From the NCBI RefSeq assembly GCF_040219615.1, contig NZ_JAVJSE010000014.1, forward strand, positions 62,001 to 126,000: a stretch of DNA of 64,000 nucleotides. Reading direction: 5' to 3'. This DNA is from Thalassobaculum_A sp040219615 (GTDB taxonomy: Bacteria > Pseudomonadota > Alphaproteobacteria > Thalassobaculales > Thalassobaculaceae). Below, piece after piece: positions 16,459 through 24,865 of the stretch. Each line of letters starts with the position of its first letter. Position 1 is the stretch's first letter. The translations under genes were made by a program, and so were the position numbers. The notes under the pieces were generated by a model that saw only the letters and a program-made list of their open reading frames with translations, did not search any database and was not told where the DNA came from.

Positions 16459-17424
16459 TCAGCCGCCGGGCCGCGCGACCTGCGCCTCGCGGTGCAGGAC
16501 GTACAGGCCGCTGCCGACCAGGATGGCGGTGCCGGCGAGCGTCCAGCCGTCCGGCAGGTCACCGAAGACCAGCCAGCCGAAGAACCCTGCGAAGACGATC
16601 TGGGCATACTGGAACGGCGCCAGCAGCGAGGCGGTGGCCACCCGGTAGGCGTGGATCAGCATCAGGTGCGAGCCGCCGCCCAGCGCCCCCATGACCGCCA
16701 TCAGCCCCCATTGGGCGAGGGTCGGCGTCTGCCAGACGAAGGGCAGGATCAGGGTGGCGCCGCTCGCTCCGACCAGGGTGGTGTAGAACAGCATCGCCAT
16801 CGGGCGCTCGGTCCGGGTCAGGATCCGGGTGTTGATCACGAAGGTCGCGAAGATGAAGGCCAGCAGGATCACCAGGCCATAGGCCCAGTGCACCTCGCTG
16901 AAGCCCGGCCGGACGATCACCAGGGTACCGGCGAGCCCGACCAGCACGGCGGCCCAGCGCCGCGGCCCGACCCGCTCGCCCAGCAGCGGGACAGACAGCG
17001 CCACCACGAACAGCGGGGCGACGAAGCCGATCGCCACCGCGTCGGCCAGCGGGATGTAGCGGATCGCGGTGAAGAAGCAGGTGGTGGCGGTCAGCAGCTG
17101 CACGCCGCGGAACAGCACCAGGCCCAGGCGGTGCACCCGCAGCACCTCGGACGGCCGCCGGCGCAGCAGGAACGGCAGCAGGAAGGCGAAGTTGAAGGCG
17201 TAGCGGCCCCACACCACCATGCCCACCGGCATTTCCTGGGACAGGTACTTGGCGACCGTGTCCATGGTCGCGAACACCAGCTCGGCCAGCACCAGCAGGC
17301 CGATTCCGAGCGACGCGTCGATCGAGATTTCCGCGGCGCGCGTCGGCGGCGACGCCCCGGTCCCCGGCGGTCCGCCCTGGTCGGTGCCGGTCGATGGGGA
17401 GTCGGGCGGATCGATGGCCGGCAT
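16459..17424 (-). CDS. DMT superfamily EamA-type transporter
   Basis: 321 residues. A 35-residue polar N-terminus precedes ten predicted membrane helices in two EamA repeats. Characteristic pieces: FATMDTVAKYLSQ in helix 1, GVQLLTATTCFFTAIRYIPLADAVAIGFVAPLFV in the first repeat and ASLLAPFQYAQIVFAGFFGWLVFGD in the second. These proteins move small metabolites such as amino acids or nucleotide sugars across the inner membrane, usually as exporters. It stands alone on the minus strand between plus-strand neighbours. Substrate unknown. Confidence 0.9.
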   Translation of the reverse strand: MPAIDPPDSPSTGTDQGGPPGTGASPPTRAAEISIDASLGIGLLVLAELVFATMDTVAKYLSQEMPVGMVVWGRYAFNFAFLLPFLLRRRPSEVLRVHRLGLVLFRGVQLLTATTCFFTAIRYIPLADAVAIGFVAPLFVVALSVPLLGERVGPRRWAAVLVGLAGTLVIVRPGFSEVHWAYGLVILLAFIFATFVINTRILTRTERPMAMLFYTTLVGASGATLILPFVWQTPTLAQWGLMAVMGALGGGSHLMLIHAYRVATASLLAPFQYAQIVFAGFFGWLVFGDLPDGWTLAGTAILVGSGLYVLHREAQVARPGG

Positions 17425-17550
17425 GGCCGGACGCTGACATACCGGTGCCGCAAAGGGAATGCATCTTCACCCACGGCGGCACGCGGGCTAGAACGGCGGT
17501 CTGGTGGGGCCAGGAACGACTCGACAAACCGGATCCGGGAACGGGGACCG

Positions 17551-18270
17551 ATGAGCCTGTACGACAGCGACCGGCGCTATCGACGGCGCTTCTGGGGCGG
17601 GATGCTGCGCCTCATCCTGTTCGTCGCCCTGATCGGGGCGACGGCGATCGTCTCGTATCAGTTCGGGATCGAGGACCTGGAGAGCCAGGTCCGCGGCTAC
17701 CAGCAGGAGATTTTCGACCTGGAGAACCGCCACGGCCAGCTCGAGCAGGAGACCGCCAACCTGCGGGTGGCGGCCGAGCGGGCCAAGCTGACCGTCGAGG
17801 AGTGGGAGCGCCGCTACGCCGCCGACGTTCCGGCCGGCGAGCGCAGGCGGATGCTGGAACTGGCGACCGAGCGGCTGCAGGCCGGCGTGTCGCCGGACCG
17901 CCTCGCCTTCCTGATCAAGTCGGCCGACGACCCGCGCGACTGCGAGCCGGTGGAGAGCAAGCGGTTCCTGGTCCGGACGCCGCTCTACGACGGCAAGAAC
18001 ACCGTGGTGTCGTTCGCCGACGACGCCATCGTGGTCAGCGGCAGCGGCGAATCGGCCAAGACCGCCGATGGGCTGCCGCAGGCCTGGTTCGACCCGCAGC
18101 TGCCGGTCACCGTCGAGATAAAGCGGATCGACGGCGAGGTCCGCGAGGTCGCCGGGGTGCTGCCGCTGAACGGCTCGATCGTTCAGGGCGGCACCGAGCA
18201 CCGCTTCCAGATGCGGGCCGGTGCCACCGGCTTCATCCAGATCGCCGCCGAGAGATGCGCCTACCCGTGA
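17551..18270 (+). CDS. Membrane-anchored coiled-coil protein of unknown function
   Basis: 239 residues with a basic N-terminus (YRRRFWGG), one membrane helix (residues about 19-38), a coiled coil of about 55 residues (IEDLESQVRGYQQEIFDLENRHGQLEQ onward) and a beta-rich C-terminal domain predicted to lie in the periplasm, with Cys in RDCEPV and the terminal ERCAYP. The topology recalls DUF6776-like proteins of Gammaproteobacteria, but I cannot confirm membership. The stop is 8 bp before the MFS start at 18278, so they are likely co-transcribed. Confidence 0.75.
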   Translation: MSLYDSDRRYRRRFWGGMLRLILFVALIGATAIVSYQFGIEDLESQVRGYQQEIFDLENRHGQLEQETANLRVAAERAKLTVEEWERRYAADVPAGERRRMLELATERLQAGVSPDRLAFLIKSADDPRDCEPVESKRFLVRTPLYDGKNTVVSFADDAIVVSGSGESAKTADGLPQAWFDPQLPVTVEIKRIDGEVREVAGVLPLNGSIVQGGTEHRFQMRAGATGFIQIAAERCAYP

Positions 18271-18277
18271 CGCGGCG

Positions 18278-19447
18278 ATGACCTGCGCTCCGGCGGCGGC
18301 CCGGGCGTCGGCCCGGGTCGGATGGACCCTGGCGGCGCATTTCGCCAGCTCGCTGTCGATCGGGATCGCGATCGGCGGGATGGTGCCGCTGATCGCCCTG
18401 ACCCTCGAGCATCGCGGAATCGACCCGGTACTGATCGGCGTGAACTCGGCGATCGGCTCGCTCGGCGTGATCGCGGGGGCGCCGCTGGTGCCGTCGATGA
18501 TCCGCCGGTTCGGGGCCGCCGAGGGAATGGTCCTGGGCCTGCTGCTGACCGCCGCGTCGGTCGTCGGCCTCGCCTTCACCGAGGACCTGGGACTCTGGCT
18601 GGTGCTGCGGTTCCTCACCGGTTTCGGCGTGGCGACCCAGTGGGTGGTCAGCGAGACCTGGATGCAGGCGATCGTGACCGAGCGGCGGCGCGGCCTGGTG
18701 ATGTCGGTCTACGTCACCTCGATCGCCATCGGCTTCGCGATCGGGCCGGTGCTGCTGACCTTCACAGGCACCGAAGGGGTGCTGCCGTTCGCGGCGCTCG
18801 CCGGGACGATCGCGGCGACGGCGCTGCCGATGCTGCCGATCCGGCGCTGGGCGCCGGTCCTGGCGCTCGGCCAGCGCGGCAGCGTGGCGCGGCTGCTGCG
18901 CGAGGCCCCGACCGTCGCGATGGCGGCGATCGCCGTCGGCCTCGTCGACTCGGCGTTCTTCACCTTCATGCCGCTGTACGGGCTGCGGATCGGGCTGTCG
19001 CACGAGACCGCGATCACGCTGCTGACCGCGGTGTTCGCCGGGAACGTCATCCTGCAGGTGCCGTTGGGCTGGCTGGCCGACCGGGTCAACCGGCGGGCGC
19101 TGCTGGTGGCGCTCGGTCTGGGATGCTGCGTCGGGCCGGCGGCGGCCGCCTGGGCGCTGACCGCCGGCTCGGTGGTGGCGTATCCGGTGCTGGTGCTTTG
19201 GGGCGGTGCCGCGTTCGGGATCTATACGGTGGCGATGACCCTGCTCGGCGAGCGCTACCGGGGGGGCGAGCTGGCGGCTGCCAATGCCGCCTTCGTCATC
19301 GCCTTCGAACTCGCGAACCTGGCAGGGCCGCCGGCCGCCGGCTGGGCGATGGAGGCCTGGGTGCCGCACGGGCTCATGGTCTGGATGACGGCGGTGGCGC
19401 TGGGCTTCGTGGCGGTCGCTGTGGTCCGCGGCGCGCTGCGCCGTTAG
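18278..19447 (+). CDS. MFS transporter (YcaD-like)
   Basis: 389 residues, 12 membrane helices. The first half has a conserved-looking LEHRGIDPVLIGVNSAIGSLG and the GFGVATQWVVSETWM stretch; the second half has QVPLGWLADRVNRRALLV, an MFS A-like motif. The WVVSETW pattern is typical of the YcaD/TMBIM-unrelated MFS group of unknown substrate. The ATG at 18278 follows the preceding stop by 7 nt; a longer frame to 18221 would overlap it by 50 bp and has no ribosome site. Probably an inner-membrane exporter. Confidence 0.87.
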   Translation: MTCAPAAARASARVGWTLAAHFASSLSIGIAIGGMVPLIALTLEHRGIDPVLIGVNSAIGSLGVIAGAPLVPSMIRRFGAAEGMVLGLLLTAASVVGLAFTEDLGLWLVLRFLTGFGVATQWVVSETWMQAIVTERRRGLVMSVYVTSIAIGFAIGPVLLTFTGTEGVLPFAALAGTIAATALPMLPIRRWAPVLALGQRGSVARLLREAPTVAMAAIAVGLVDSAFFTFMPLYGLRIGLSHETAITLLTAVFAGNVILQVPLGWLADRVNRRALLVALGLGCCVGPAAAAWALTAGSVVAYPVLVLWGGAAFGIYTVAMTLLGERYRGGELAAANAAFVIAFELANLAGPPAAGWAMEAWVPHGLMVWMTAVALGFVAVAVVRGALRR

Positions 19448-19454
19448 CCGGCGC

Positions 19455-20612
19455 TCACGGCAGCGGGCCCTTGGCCTGGCAGAACTGGCCCTTGCCGACC
19501 AGCGGCCGGCAGAAGTCCTTGGCGGCGGCCTCGCTGGCGAACCCGGCGGCCAGCAGGCGGGTGTAGGTGCCGCGGCCGCGACCGCTGTCGAACTCGCTGG
19601 TCCGCATGGTCTTGTCCTTGAGCTGCGGGAACTGCCGCTGCAGCGTCTTCCAGCCGTCGGCCGCGGCCTTCTGCGACCGGTAGGACGCCAGGTGCACCGC
19701 CCAGTTGCCGCCGGCGCCGGTCGCCGCCGGGACGGCGTTGGCCTTGGCCATCGGCTTGCCGTCGCCGCCCTGCTCCATCCCGGCCAGCTTCTCCAGGCGG
19801 GTGACGACGTTTTCCAGCCGGGACACCAGGGTCCCGGTCACGATGGCCTCGCCCGGCTGCATCATACCCGGCTCGGGCTTCATCATGCCGTCCTCGCCGA
19901 TCGCCGGCATCGGCGCGTGCGGGGCGGTCATCGGCGCGGCCTCGACCGGCGGCGTCGGAGCGGCCGCCGGCTGGCTTCCGGCCCGGTTGGTCACCAGGTC
20001 GGCCGACACCAGCTCCTTGCGGTTCTTGCGGTTGGCGAACTCGCGTTCGCGCAGCACGTAGTTCTGGACCGTCGGGGAGTAGTAGTAGGAGTCGCGATAG
20101 TCCTTGCGCTGGCAGTCGATGCGGAAGGTGTCGTAGCGCCCGGCCTTGACCTCGACCGACTGCTGCCCGGCGACCACGCAGCGGTGCTCGTCCTGCCAGC
20201 CGGCCGGCGCGTTCTCCGAAGAGCCGCGCACGCTGTAGGCGATGACGTTGCCTTCCTGCAGGGGGAACAGCTGGTGCGGCGAGCCGATGATGGTCTGCCG
20301 GCCGCGCCCGAGCTCGGGGTCGTCGGACCACATCAGGGGCGGCGTCACCACGGCCGCATCCTTGGTCCAGATCAGTCCGCTGTCGTTGGTCCAGACCACG
20401 CGGTCCGGCGAGGTCGAGACCACCCGCTCGGTGGTCACGGTGCCGCCGTCGTCATACACGAAGGTATCGCCGGGCGAGTAGATCGGCGCCGGTGCCGGCG
20501 CCAGCCCCTGGGCCGCCGGGGGCGTCCCGCCGCCGGAAGACGAGCCGGACGAGCAGCCGGCCAGCGCAAGCATGCCGATCACGACGGCAGTAAGCGACCG
20601 ACGCTGCGTCAT
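19455..20612 (-). CDS. Lipoprotein with C-terminal SPOR domain
   Basis: 385 residues. A lipoprotein signal (MTQRRSLTAVVIGMLALAGC, lipobox LAGC) is followed by a beta-rich region of about 170 residues around SPGDTFVYDDGGTVTTERVV and a Met/Pro-rich linker. The last 80 residues form a SPOR domain (WAVHLASYRSQKAAADGWKTLQ ... YTRLLAAGFASEAAAKDFCRPL), which binds denuded septal peptidoglycan. A short coiled coil (SRLENVVTRLEKLA) precedes it. I start at 20612, where the signal peptide begins; the open frame upstream lacks coding character. The middle domain suggests a secreted sensor or structural part of the cell envelope at division sites. Confidence 0.8.
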   Translation of the reverse strand: MTQRRSLTAVVIGMLALAGCSSGSSSGGGTPPAAQGLAPAPAPIYSPGDTFVYDDGGTVTTERVVSTSPDRVVWTNDSGLIWTKDAAVVTPPLMWSDDPELGRGRQTIIGSPHQLFPLQEGNVIAYSVRGSSENAPAGWQDEHRCVVAGQQSVEVKAGRYDTFRIDCQRKDYRDSYYYSPTVQNYVLREREFANRKNRKELVSADLVTNRAGSQPAAAPTPPVEAAPMTAPHAPMPAIGEDGMMKPEPGMMQPGEAIVTGTLVSRLENVVTRLEKLAGMEQGGDGKPMAKANAVPAATGAGGNWAVHLASYRSQKAAADGWKTLQRQFPQLKDKTMRTSEFDSGRGRGTYTRLLAAGFASEAAAKDFCRPLVGKGQFCQAKGPLP

Positions 20613-20811
20613 TGCGGAACGGCACTCCAGGCTGCGTGAGGGCGAATCAGCCATAAGCATCAATATTTTGCGAATAACTGTCAAGGTGACCGCAACATTG
20701 TGGGCGCCGACCGCCGGCATCGCCGTACCGATTGACCGTTGTCGGTCGTGGGGTTCACAGTTTGCCCCGGCGTCGTTCTGGCGTCGATCCATCCCTGACG
20801 AGGAGGTTGTC

Positions 20812-21594
20812 ATGGCCCTGGCGCTCGCGCCCAAGATTCCGTCCGTTCGCGATCGGGTCAGCGACGAGGAATGGCAAACCCGCGTCGATCTCGCCGCCTG
20901 CTACAGGCTGGTGGCGCATTTCGGCTGGATCGACTCGATCTACACCCACATCTCGGCCCGGGTGCCCGGCGAGGAGGGGGCGTTCCTGCTGAACCCCTAC
21001 GGCTTCATGTTCGAGGAGGTGACGGCCTCGTCGCTGGTGAAGGTCGACTTCGAGGGCAAGATCCTGATGGACACGCCGTTCGAGGTGAACGAGGCCGGCT
21101 TCACCATTCATTCCGCCGTGCACATGGCGCGCCACGACGTGGACTGCGTGATCCACACCCACACGGTGTCGGGCATGGCGGTGTCGGCGCAGGCCGACGG
21201 GCTGCTGCCGCTGACCCAGAACTCGATGATGTTCTACGGCGACCACATGGCCTACCACGAGTACGAAGGGATCGCCCTCGACCTGGACGAGCGCTCCCGC
21301 CTGCAGGCCGACCTCGGGAACCGCTACGCCATGATCCTGCGCAACCACGGCCTGCTGACCTGCGGGCGCACGATTCCGGAGGCCTTCGAGATCATGCAGA
21401 ACCTGGAGCGGGCCTGCGAGGCGCAGCTGTCGGCGCTGGCCGGCGGGGTGAAGCTGACCCATCCGTCGGGCAACGTCTGCGCGCACACCGCCGACCAGTT
21501 CTGGAACTATCACGCCAACAAGCCGTTCGGCGAGCGGGCCTGGCCGGCGATGCTGCGCCTGCTGGACCGGAACAACCCCGGCTACGACGCCTGA
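20812..21594 (+). CDS. Class II aldolase/adducin family protein
   Basis: 260 residues of the class II aldolase fold. Zn ligands H115 and H117 lie in CVIHTHTVSG and a third in ILRNHGLLTCG; the substrate phosphate loop region reads THISARVPGEEGAFLLNP. Family members cleave or epimerise sugar phosphates, or act as decarboxylase-like enzymes on non-phosphorylated compounds. The GAGGAGG 8 nt before the ATG at 20812 fixes the start. The next gene, an amidohydrolase, begins 46 bp downstream in the same direction, so a joint catabolic role is likely. The precise substrate is unknown. Confidence 0.88.
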   Translation: MALALAPKIPSVRDRVSDEEWQTRVDLAACYRLVAHFGWIDSIYTHISARVPGEEGAFLLNPYGFMFEEVTASSLVKVDFEGKILMDTPFEVNEAGFTIHSAVHMARHDVDCVIHTHTVSGMAVSAQADGLLPLTQNSMMFYGDHMAYHEYEGIALDLDERSRLQADLGNRYAMILRNHGLLTCGRTIPEAFEIMQNLERACEAQLSALAGGVKLTHPSGNVCAHTADQFWNYHANKPFGERAWPAMLRLLDRNNPGYDA

Positions 21595-21640
21595 CCGAAT
21601 CCGACAATTTCTGGCTGACCATCTCTGGGAGATCCTGCGC

Positions 21641-23266
21641 ATGGCACGCGTCCAGGCGGACACGGTTCTGACGGGCGGCAAGGTGTATCTCGGCCCGGGC
21701 CTCGGCTTCGCGGAGGCCGTCGCGACCTTCGCCGGCCGGGTGCTGGCCACCGGTTCGACGGCCGAGATCGCCGCCCTCGCCGGCCCGGGAACGGCCCGGG
21801 TCGACCTGGCCGGGCGGCTCGCCCTGCCGGGGCTCAACGACGCGCACCAGCACATGATGAGCGTCGGCATGGGCACCTTCGAGGTGAACCTGAAGCGCGA
21901 CGACATCCGCACCGTCGACCACGTGCTGGCGGCGATCAGGGCGAAGGTCGACGAGGTCGGCCCCGGCAACTGGGTGTTCGGCCGCGGCTACGACCATTTC
22001 GAGCTGGACGTGAAGCGGCACCCGCTGCGCGAGGAACTCGACCAGGTGGCGCCGGACAACCCGGTCTACATCAAGCGCACCTGCGGCCACATGGGGGTCG
22101 CCAACTCGAAGGCCCTCGAGCTCGCGGGCATCCGCGAGGGCGTCGCGCAGCCGGCCGGCGGCCATGTCGAGGCCCAGAACGGCAAGCTGACCGGCCTGCT
22201 GCAGGAGACCGCCCAGCAGCTGGTCTACAGGGCGTTCCCGGCGGCCACCTTCGAGGACTTCGTGACCGGCATCGAGGCCGGCGCCCGGCTCAACCTGTCC
22301 TACGGCATCACCAGTTGCACCGACCCGGGGGTCGGCCTGCGCGAGGGCTACAAGGACTGGCAGGCTTATGTGGCGGCACGCCGCCAGGGTCGGCTGCCGG
22401 TGCGGATGTACCTGATGATGCTGGCCGGTGCGACCGGCTGGCCCGACCGCGTCGTCGACATGGACCTGATGACCGGCGACGGCGACGAGTGGATGCGGGT
22501 CGGCTGCATGAAGCTGTTCGCCGACGGCTCGGCCGGCGGCAAGACCGCGGCGATGTCGCAGCCCTATGCCGACGATTCCGAGAACCGCGGCATCTTCATC
22601 TGCGGCGACGAGGAGATCCACGGGATGATCGCGGACTACCATGCCCGCGGCTTCCAGGTCGCCACCCACGCCATCGGCGACGCGGCGATCGAGCAGGTGC
22701 TGAGCGGCTACGAGAAAGCCATGGGCAATTCGGTCGACACCCAGCGGCGCCACCGCATCGAGCATTGCGGATTCCTGTCCCAGGGCCAGATCGACCGGAT
22801 GGCCCGGGTCGGGGTGCTGCCGGCGCCGCAGCCGATCTTCCTGTACGAGTTCGGCGACCTTTATGTCGACGCGCTCGGCCACGGCCGGCCCGAGGCGAGC
22901 TATCCGATGCGGCGCTGGCTCGACGCCGGCCTGCGACCCTCCGCCAGCTCCGACGGGCCGGTGTCGTCGACCAATCCGTTCCGCGGCCTTTACACGATGG
23001 TCACCCGCAGGACCAACAAGGGCACGGTGCTGGGGGCGGACGAGAGGCTGAACCTGGAGGAGGCGATCGCCGCCTACACGGTGAACTCGGCCTACGGCTC
23101 GTTCGAGGAGGGCATCAAGGGCACCCTGGCGCCCGGCATGCTGGCCGACGTGGCGGTGCTCGACACCGACCTGTTCGCCACCGAGCCGACGGCCTGGCTG
23201 CAGGCGCAGGCCGACCTGACGATCGTCGGCGGCAGGGTCGAGTACGACCGGCTCGGGCAGATGTAG
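21641..23266 (+). CDS. YtcJ-like metal-dependent amidohydrolase
   Basis: 541 residues of the amidohydrolase_3 group: N-terminal small beta domain (TVLTGGKVYLG), metal motif LPGLNDAHQHM (H-x-H), carboxy-ligand region GCMKLFADGSAGGKTAAM, His residues in VATHAIGDAAIEQ and RHRIEHCGF, and an Asp in SASSDGPVSSTNP. The C-terminal LAPGMLADVAVLD closes the beta domain. Members hydrolyse amides, formamides or related C-N bonds. It follows the class II aldolase and precedes two TRAP binding proteins in opposite orientation, in a region with two other amidohydrolases. Substrate not predictable. Confidence 0.88.
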   Translation: MARVQADTVLTGGKVYLGPGLGFAEAVATFAGRVLATGSTAEIAALAGPGTARVDLAGRLALPGLNDAHQHMMSVGMGTFEVNLKRDDIRTVDHVLAAIRAKVDEVGPGNWVFGRGYDHFELDVKRHPLREELDQVAPDNPVYIKRTCGHMGVANSKALELAGIREGVAQPAGGHVEAQNGKLTGLLQETAQQLVYRAFPAATFEDFVTGIEAGARLNLSYGITSCTDPGVGLREGYKDWQAYVAARRQGRLPVRMYLMMLAGATGWPDRVVDMDLMTGDGDEWMRVGCMKLFADGSAGGKTAAMSQPYADDSENRGIFICGDEEIHGMIADYHARGFQVATHAIGDAAIEQVLSGYEKAMGNSVDTQRRHRIEHCGFLSQGQIDRMARVGVLPAPQPIFLYEFGDLYVDALGHGRPEASYPMRRWLDAGLRPSASSDGPVSSTNPFRGLYTMVTRRTNKGTVLGADERLNLEEAIAAYTVNSAYGSFEEGIKGTLAPGMLADVAVLDTDLFATEPTAWLQAQADLTIVGGRVEYDRLGQM

Positions 23267-23300
23267 GACGCGCCGCCGCTTTCGACGCTGCGGCGGCGGG

Positions 23301-23398
23301 TAGGTTCCGGAGCCGCGCTCACGCGCGCCCTCCGGAATGACGAAAATGGGGGTGCGCGCCGCCCCCTCCGCCGCCCCCTCCAACGTCATCCGGGAGAG
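23301..23398. repeat. Dispersed intergenic repeat with GGTTCCGG / CCGGAATGACG ends
   Basis: Non-coding copy of the repeat family also seen at 4462-4528 and 41812-42425. It contains TAGGTTCCGG, then CTCCGGAATGACG and an inverse partner CGTCATCCGGGAG about 50 bp downstream, so the transcript could fold into a long hairpin. Confidence 0.5.
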
Positions 23399-23462
23399 TC
23401 CGCGCCAGCGGACGGCCCCGGGATCCACGGAGCGACGGCCCGCCACCACCCTTGAACGCGAA

Positions 23463-23486
23463 CGGCCGGCCCCTAGGGGCCGGCCG
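23463..23486. terminator. Bidirectional hairpin between convergent genes
   Basis: A perfect 24-bp palindrome centred on CCCCTAGGGG, flanked by GGCCGG arms. It lies between the stop codons of the YtcJ-like gene and the TRAP gene, 27 bp from the latter. There is no U-run on either side, so it could act as a weak or Rho-assisted terminator for both directions. Confidence 0.55.
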
Positions 23487-23512
23487 CCGCAGTATTCACG
23501 AGGGTCGACGGC

Positions 23513-24565
23513 TCACTTCAGGTAGCCGTTGTCCTTCCAGATCGCGTAGTCCTTGCGGAACGCGGTCAGCGAGGCCCAGATCTTCTTGGAGTCCTCGTTG
23601 TCCTTGATCTCGTCGGCGATCACCTCGTTCCAGGCAGCCTCGAACTTGGCGAGCATGTCATCCGACCAGCGGTGGATGGTCACGCCCTTCTCCTGGTGGA
23701 ACCTCATCGCCGCGAACTGGGCGCCTTCGCCGCGCACGAACATGAACACCACGTTGGCGTCGCACGCTCCCTTGATCACGGACTTCTGGGTGTCGTCCAG
23801 CGCGTCATAGGCCGGCTTGTGGATCAGCAGCTCGTTCAGGGTCGACTGCTGGTGCCAGCCCGGGAAGTAGTTGTGCTTGGCGACCTGGAAGAAGCCGAGC
23901 TCCTTGTCGATCGCCGGCATCGAGAACTCGGTGGCGTCGATCGAGCCGAGCTCGAGGGCCGGGTAGATGTCGCCGCCGGCCAGCAGCTGGGTGGAGACGC
24001 CGAACTTCTCCATGACCTTGGCGCCGAGACCGAAGAACCGCATCTTCAGGCCCCGGAGATCGTCGGTGCTCTTGATCTCCTTGCGGTACCAGCCCGAGGA
24101 CTCCGGTGCGATGATGCCGCAGAGGTTGTAGCGGATGTTGTCGCGGCCATACATCTCGGTGGCCATTTCCTCGCCGCCGCCGTACCGCATCCACGCCAGG
24201 TACTCACCGGCATTCGGGCCGAACGGCACCGCCGAGAAGAAGGCGTAGGCGTTGTTCTTGTTGACGCTGTAGCCCGGCGTGCCGAACGCCGCGTCGAGCG
24301 CGCCGCTGGAGACCGGATCGTAATACGCGGTGCCGGGAACCAGGGCACCCGGCTCGAAGAACTTCAGCGTCAGTTCGCCGCCGGACATCTTGGTGATGCT
24401 GTCGGCGGCGTTGTTGGCGCCCTCGCCGAGCACGATCAGCTTGCCGCCGAATGCCGAGTGCATCTTCCAGCGAACCCGCTTGGCGTCGGCGTCGGTCGCC
24501 GTCCCCGCGAACGTCACCGCCGCCATCACGCCGGCGGCCAGTGTGAGCCACATCTTACCCTTCAT
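23513..24565 (-). CDS. TRAP transporter solute-binding protein, TakP-like (copy 1)
   Basis: 350 residues. A Sec signal peptide (MKGKMWLTLAAGVMAAVTFAGTATDADA) precedes a DctP domain with YDPVSSGALDAAFGTPG, a long conserved core (RFFGLGAKVMEKFG; IDATEFSMP) and FPGWHQQST. This core resembles TakP-type proteins that bind 2-keto acids in the periplasm. GGAGGA 7 nt upstream fixes the ATG at 24565. No DctQ or DctM membrane subunit is in the window, so the transporter must use components encoded elsewhere. A second copy lies just upstream on the same strand. Its leader carries an intrinsic terminator, which implies conditional expression. Confidence 0.9.
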   Translation of the reverse strand: MKGKMWLTLAAGVMAAVTFAGTATDADAKRVRWKMHSAFGGKLIVLGEGANNAADSITKMSGGELTLKFFEPGALVPGTAYYDPVSSGALDAAFGTPGYSVNKNNAYAFFSAVPFGPNAGEYLAWMRYGGGEEMATEMYGRDNIRYNLCGIIAPESSGWYRKEIKSTDDLRGLKMRFFGLGAKVMEKFGVSTQLLAGGDIYPALELGSIDATEFSMPAIDKELGFFQVAKHNYFPGWHQQSTLNELLIHKPAYDALDDTQKSVIKGACDANVVFMFVRGEGAQFAAMRFHQEKGVTIHRWSDDMLAKFEAAWNEVIADEIKDNEDSKKIWASLTAFRKDYAIWKDNGYLK

Positions 24566-24601
24566 CGAACATCCTCCTCCGTTCTTTCCCCGTTTTTCAT
24601 G

Positions 24602-24675
24602 AAAAATGGCCGGAGATCGCGGTCGATCTCCGGCCAAAGCCTTGGCGAGACTGGGAGGTTTCAGCCAAGGAAACC
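24602..24675 (-). promoter_or_regulatory. Structured mRNA leader with terminator hairpin before TRAP copy 1
   Basis: Reading the minus strand, a hairpin GGTTTC/GAAACC (24670-24675 with 24657-24662) has a loop CTTGGCT that can pair with the downstream GCCAAGG/CCTTGGC segment (24640-24646 with 24664-24670), an H-type pseudoknot. Immediately after comes a 13-bp stem with a four-base loop (24607-24636) followed by five U (24602-24606): a complete intrinsic terminator 37 nt before the start codon. A terminator in a leader implies attenuation or a small ligand-sensing element. No known riboswitch class is recognised. Confidence 0.6.
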
Positions 24676-24830
24676 GGTGCGCGGCTCGTTAGCCGGCACA
24701 AAGTTGCTTTACATACGATCATCAGAACCATTGTGGCCATGCTAAAGATGACTCGCAACAACGGAATTGATGATCGACGAACGAACTGATGCTGAATCGC
24801 GTCTAATATCGCCTCGTGGGGGGAGGAGGG

Positions 24831-24857
24831 GCCGGCGCCGGATCGCCCGGTGCCGGC
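24831..24857 (-). terminator. GC-rich hairpin just after TRAP copy 2
   Basis: The stem is formed by GCCGGC-GCCGG and CCGGT-GCCGGC with a short loop, 9 bp past the stop codon of the TRAP gene that ends at 24866. The downstream sequence is C-rich on the minus strand rather than U-rich, so efficiency is uncertain. It would separate the two TRAP genes into different transcripts. Confidence 0.5.
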
Positions 24858-24865
24858 TGTAGGCG

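Noticed and set aside
24602..24720. Known SAM-II or preQ1 riboswitch in the TRAP leader
   Set aside because: The helix lengths and conserved bases of those classes are not seen; only the general pseudoknot form is similar.
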